From the NCBI GenBank assembly GCA_937959125.1, contig CALGQU010000195.1, forward strand, positions 1 to 33,934: 33,934 nucleotides of DNA. The letters are read 5' to 3'. Below the pieces are notes generated by a model. That model was not told the origin of the DNA. It ran no database searches and worked only from the letters and a program-made list of their open reading frames with translations. The position numbers and the translations under genes were made by a program. This document shows positions 32,120-33,934 of this stretch, in pieces (positions within the stretch are counted from its first letter, which is position 1; each line of letters begins with the position of its first letter). This stretch comes from an uncultured Croceitalea sp. (GTDB lineage Bacteria > Bacteroidota > Bacteroidia > Flavobacteriales > Flavobacteriaceae).

Positions 32120-33196
32120 ATGCAAGAAGAACGATTGATGTCCAAAAAAAAACCGGCCTATCCCGTACAAAGAAAGCTGGATATGTATTTGGCCCGTTAT
32201 AGCAGAAAGATAGAGATTCCCATTTTTTATGAGGATTTGCTTCGGTTTGCCGGTTCCGTAGCCGTTTATGACGATGAGGGGAAAGATACCCTGTGGGTAC
32301 GTGTCTTTTATTCTGAGTTTGATCGGGAAGAAATAGACCTGAGCCTCAAAAAAGTGTATTCCATATTACATTCAGATGGTAGTGAACGTATTTTGGAGTA
32401 TTTGAATATTGATGCCATAGACTACTGCACCTTTGGCAATTCCAAACCGTTCCGCATTAAGGTGAGGAACATCTTAAATGACAACTATACCCATTTCTAT
32501 GTAAAGAAAACCGATGCCTCAAGGATATATGGACTGGAGCTGGAGCATATGTTATCCCCCTATAACCTTAATTTTTTGGTGCATGAAGATACCTTGATAG
32601 AGGAACATATTGCCGGTATTCCCGGGGATGTTTTTATTAAAGACAACCTGCCCAATTGTTCCGAATCTGAAAAAGCGCAACTGGCCAAAGAATTTGTAAA
32701 GTTCAATGAACGGTGTATGATACGCTTGTTAGGGGACATGCGTTCCTATAACTACGTGGTAGTGCCAGTACATGATTTTGATCATGTGGTGTACCGGTTA
32801 CGGGCCATAGATTTTGATCAACAATGTTATGAGGGTAAGTTTAAGGTCTACCTCCCCCAGTTTTTTAAGGAAAACAATAAAATGGTGGATTTGGTATCCT
32901 CCAAACTACAGGAATACTCCGTGGACCAATACAAAATAGAGGAACGTTCCATTGTGGCCAAACGCATTTTAAGTGCCGGTAACCGGATCAAAAGGTTGCT
33001 TAGTGCCGTAAAGACGGATGCCATTTCTACGACGGACAATGTGGAACGACTAAAGAACGAGTTACATGATTTTACCATGGACGTGGAATTTAAAAAGTGT
33101 AGGAATATGGGCAATGTACTGGTGACCGCTTTGGATTTTGTAAAACGGAATTATGAGGATGTAAGTATGAAACAATTGATAGATAAGAAATTTTGA
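32120..33196 (+). CDS. Unrecognised protein with phosphotransferase-like kinase signature
   Basis: A 358-residue soluble protein from ATG 32120 (ATG 32138 is also possible). I do not know the family. The middle resembles the aminoglycoside-phosphotransferase/protein-kinase fold: a Lys pair K129-K130 in FYVKKTDAS, Glu residues E140/E142 about ten residues on, a hinge-like LIEEHIAGIPGDVF, a catalytic-loop-like LGDMRSYNYVVV with D206 and N211 (the family pattern is H-G-D-x4-N), and AIDFDQQ with D231 in the DFG-like place. The C-terminal 110 residues are helical and charged. If active it would phosphorylate a small molecule or protein. It is divergent from the ABC exporter. Confidence 0.6.
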   Translation: MQEERLMSKKKPAYPVQRKLDMYLARYSRKIEIPIFYEDLLRFAGSVAVYDDEGKDTLWVRVFYSEFDREEIDLSLKKVYSILHSDGSERILEYLNIDAIDYCTFGNSKPFRIKVRNILNDNYTHFYVKKTDASRIYGLELEHMLSPYNLNFLVHEDTLIEEHIAGIPGDVFIKDNLPNCSESEKAQLAKEFVKFNERCMIRLLGDMRSYNYVVVPVHDFDHVVYRLRAIDFDQQCYEGKFKVYLPQFFKENNKMVDLVSSKLQEYSVDQYKIEERSIVAKRILSAGNRIKRLLSAVKTDAISTTDNVERLKNELHDFTMDVEFKKCRNMGNVLVTALDFVKRNYEDVSMKQLIDKKF

Positions 33197-33340
33197 TCCC
33201 ATACCCATTGGTTTCAAGAAAACATATATATCGCAATAGGGACAACAGATTGAATAATTTGGTCTTTGAACAGGGTTTGGTCTATACTACTAAAAACCAA
33301 AGCGGCCATTTATCCAAAAAACCTATGGGGTTGTGCAACC

Positions 33341-33934
33341 TTATTTATTAACTTCTAAGATTTGGTCATACATTCCCGACATATGATTTACCAAACCTTC
33401 ATTTGTATTTTCAACAGAGCCACCTATTAACGGTGGTTTTGGGTCGTATTCCAAATTCAACATTGCCAATTTCGTATATGTTTCTCCTTTGATTTCGTTG
33501 ACAAGGGCCAAGCTCATATCTATTCCAGCAGAAACGCCTGCTGAAGTCCATAATTTACCGTCTTGGACATATCGTTCTTGTACAAATTCAGCATTGTATG
33601 ACTCAATCTTTTCTTTAGCACGATACCAGTTTGTTGTAGCTTTTTTGTTATCTAAAAGTCCAGCTTCACCAAGAATCCAAGCACCGGTACATACGCTTGT
33701 GGTATATTTTGTTGTTTGGTCAATTTTTTTAATCCAATTAATTAAATTTTGGTTTTTACTGGCTTGAATAGTTCCAACGGTCCCTCCGGGAATTAGTAAG
33801 ATATCCAGTTTGTCAACTTCTTCAATGCTTTTTAAAACGGAGATTTCAATTCCGGAGCTTGTTTTTACCAAGCCTTTTTTTTCAGCAACAAAAAAAACAT
33901 CAGTTCCAACCATATTTGATAATACAGAGTGGGG
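33341..33934 (-). CDS. DJ-1/PfpI family protein (5' end outside the window)
   Basis: The frame is open to the right edge (PHSVLSN precedes the first internal Met), so only the C-terminal 197 residues are visible. They show DJ-1 features: LDILLIPGGTVGT, the nucleophile elbow TSVCTGAWILGEAGLLDNKKATTNWY with its reactive Cys, and SAGVSAGIDMSLALV. This arrangement resembles isonitrile-hydratase-like and AraC-associated DJ-1 proteins. The reading looks more A/T-rich than its neighbours, which might reflect a different origin, but by eye only. It converges with the kinase-like gene, with 144 nt between them and no clear terminator. Confidence 0.85.
   Translation of the reverse strand, partial: PHSVLSNMVGTDVFFVAEKKGLVKTSSGIEISVLKSIEEVDKLDILLIPGGTVGTIQASKNQNLINWIKKIDQTTKYTTSVCTGAWILGEAGLLDNKKATTNWYRAKEKIESYNAEFVQERYVQDGKLWTSAGVSAGIDMSLALVNEIKGETYTKLAMLNLEYDPKPPLIGGSVENTNEGLVNHMSGMYDQILEVNK

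Noticed and set aside
33308-33347. GGTTG-TG-CAACC mini-hairpin after the kinase-like gene
   Set aside because: A 5-bp stem with a 2-nt loop is sterically poor and lacks a T run, so it is not called a terminator.

Overview
The window looks like an ordinary chromosomal stretch from a marine-type member of the Flavobacteriaceae (Bacteroidota). The evidence is the repeated Bacteroidota -7 promoter element TAnnTTTG at gene starts, a T9SS type B sorting domain, a TonB receptor with a carboxypeptidase-regulatory-like N-terminal domain, lipoproteins with acidic residues after the lipid Cys, DUF6686 and DUF4856 family proteins, and a flavobacterial-type REP hairpin. I see no phage, insertion sequence, CRISPR array, tRNA or rRNA. 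All family names come from reading the sequences by eye, not from a search.

Layout. 1-6.9 kb holds mixed housekeeping genes: a DUF1801/YdeI-like protein, peptidase T, dihydroorotate dehydrogenase (pyrD), a secreted DinB-like protein, a Dabb-domain lipoprotein, a secreted cupin, a LysE exporter and HMG-CoA lyase. 6.9-11.5 kb is a tight minus-strand operon of seven genes (YHS protein, LysE-like exporter, DinB, NRDE/TANGO2-like protein, ATP-grasp enzyme, outer-membrane barrel, HExxH protein) with gaps of 1-15 nt or overlaps. Divergent from it, 11.8-18.3 kb is a plus-strand operon: DUF4856 lipoprotein, imelysin lipoprotein, HTTM protein resembling the vitamin K-dependent gamma-carboxylase, and a FecA-like TonB receptor. 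A well-formed promoter overlapped by an operator-like palindrome precedes it, and a two-way terminator follows it. This is the most interesting system in the window, probably a surface iron (or iron-chelate) acquisition module that includes a quinol-linked membrane enzyme of unknown substrate.

18.4-25.7 kb: DUF6686 (with a perfect Per/Fur-like box), guaB, a REP hairpin, a frameshifted VOC/glyoxalase gene, a secreted thioredoxin, lysA, a LON-substrate-binding-domain protein, sucC and a small secreted TonB-C-like protein. 25.8-33.9 kb: an Hsp20 gene with a candidate sigma-54 promoter and tandem upstream sites, uvrB (possibly leaderless), a T9SS-sorted repeat protein, an ABC exporter pair, an unrecognised protein with an aminoglycoside-phosphotransferase-like kinase signature, and a DJ-1/PfpI gene cut by the right edge.

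Co-operation. The strongest functional link is between the two divergent clusters around 11.5 kb. One is a likely TonB-driven iron importer, and the other contains a homologue of TANGO2/HRG-9, a family tied to heme handling. The TCTAAATA octamer is shared by the importer's promoter region and the DUF6686 operator, which suggests a common metal- or peroxide-responsive regulator. That link is inference.
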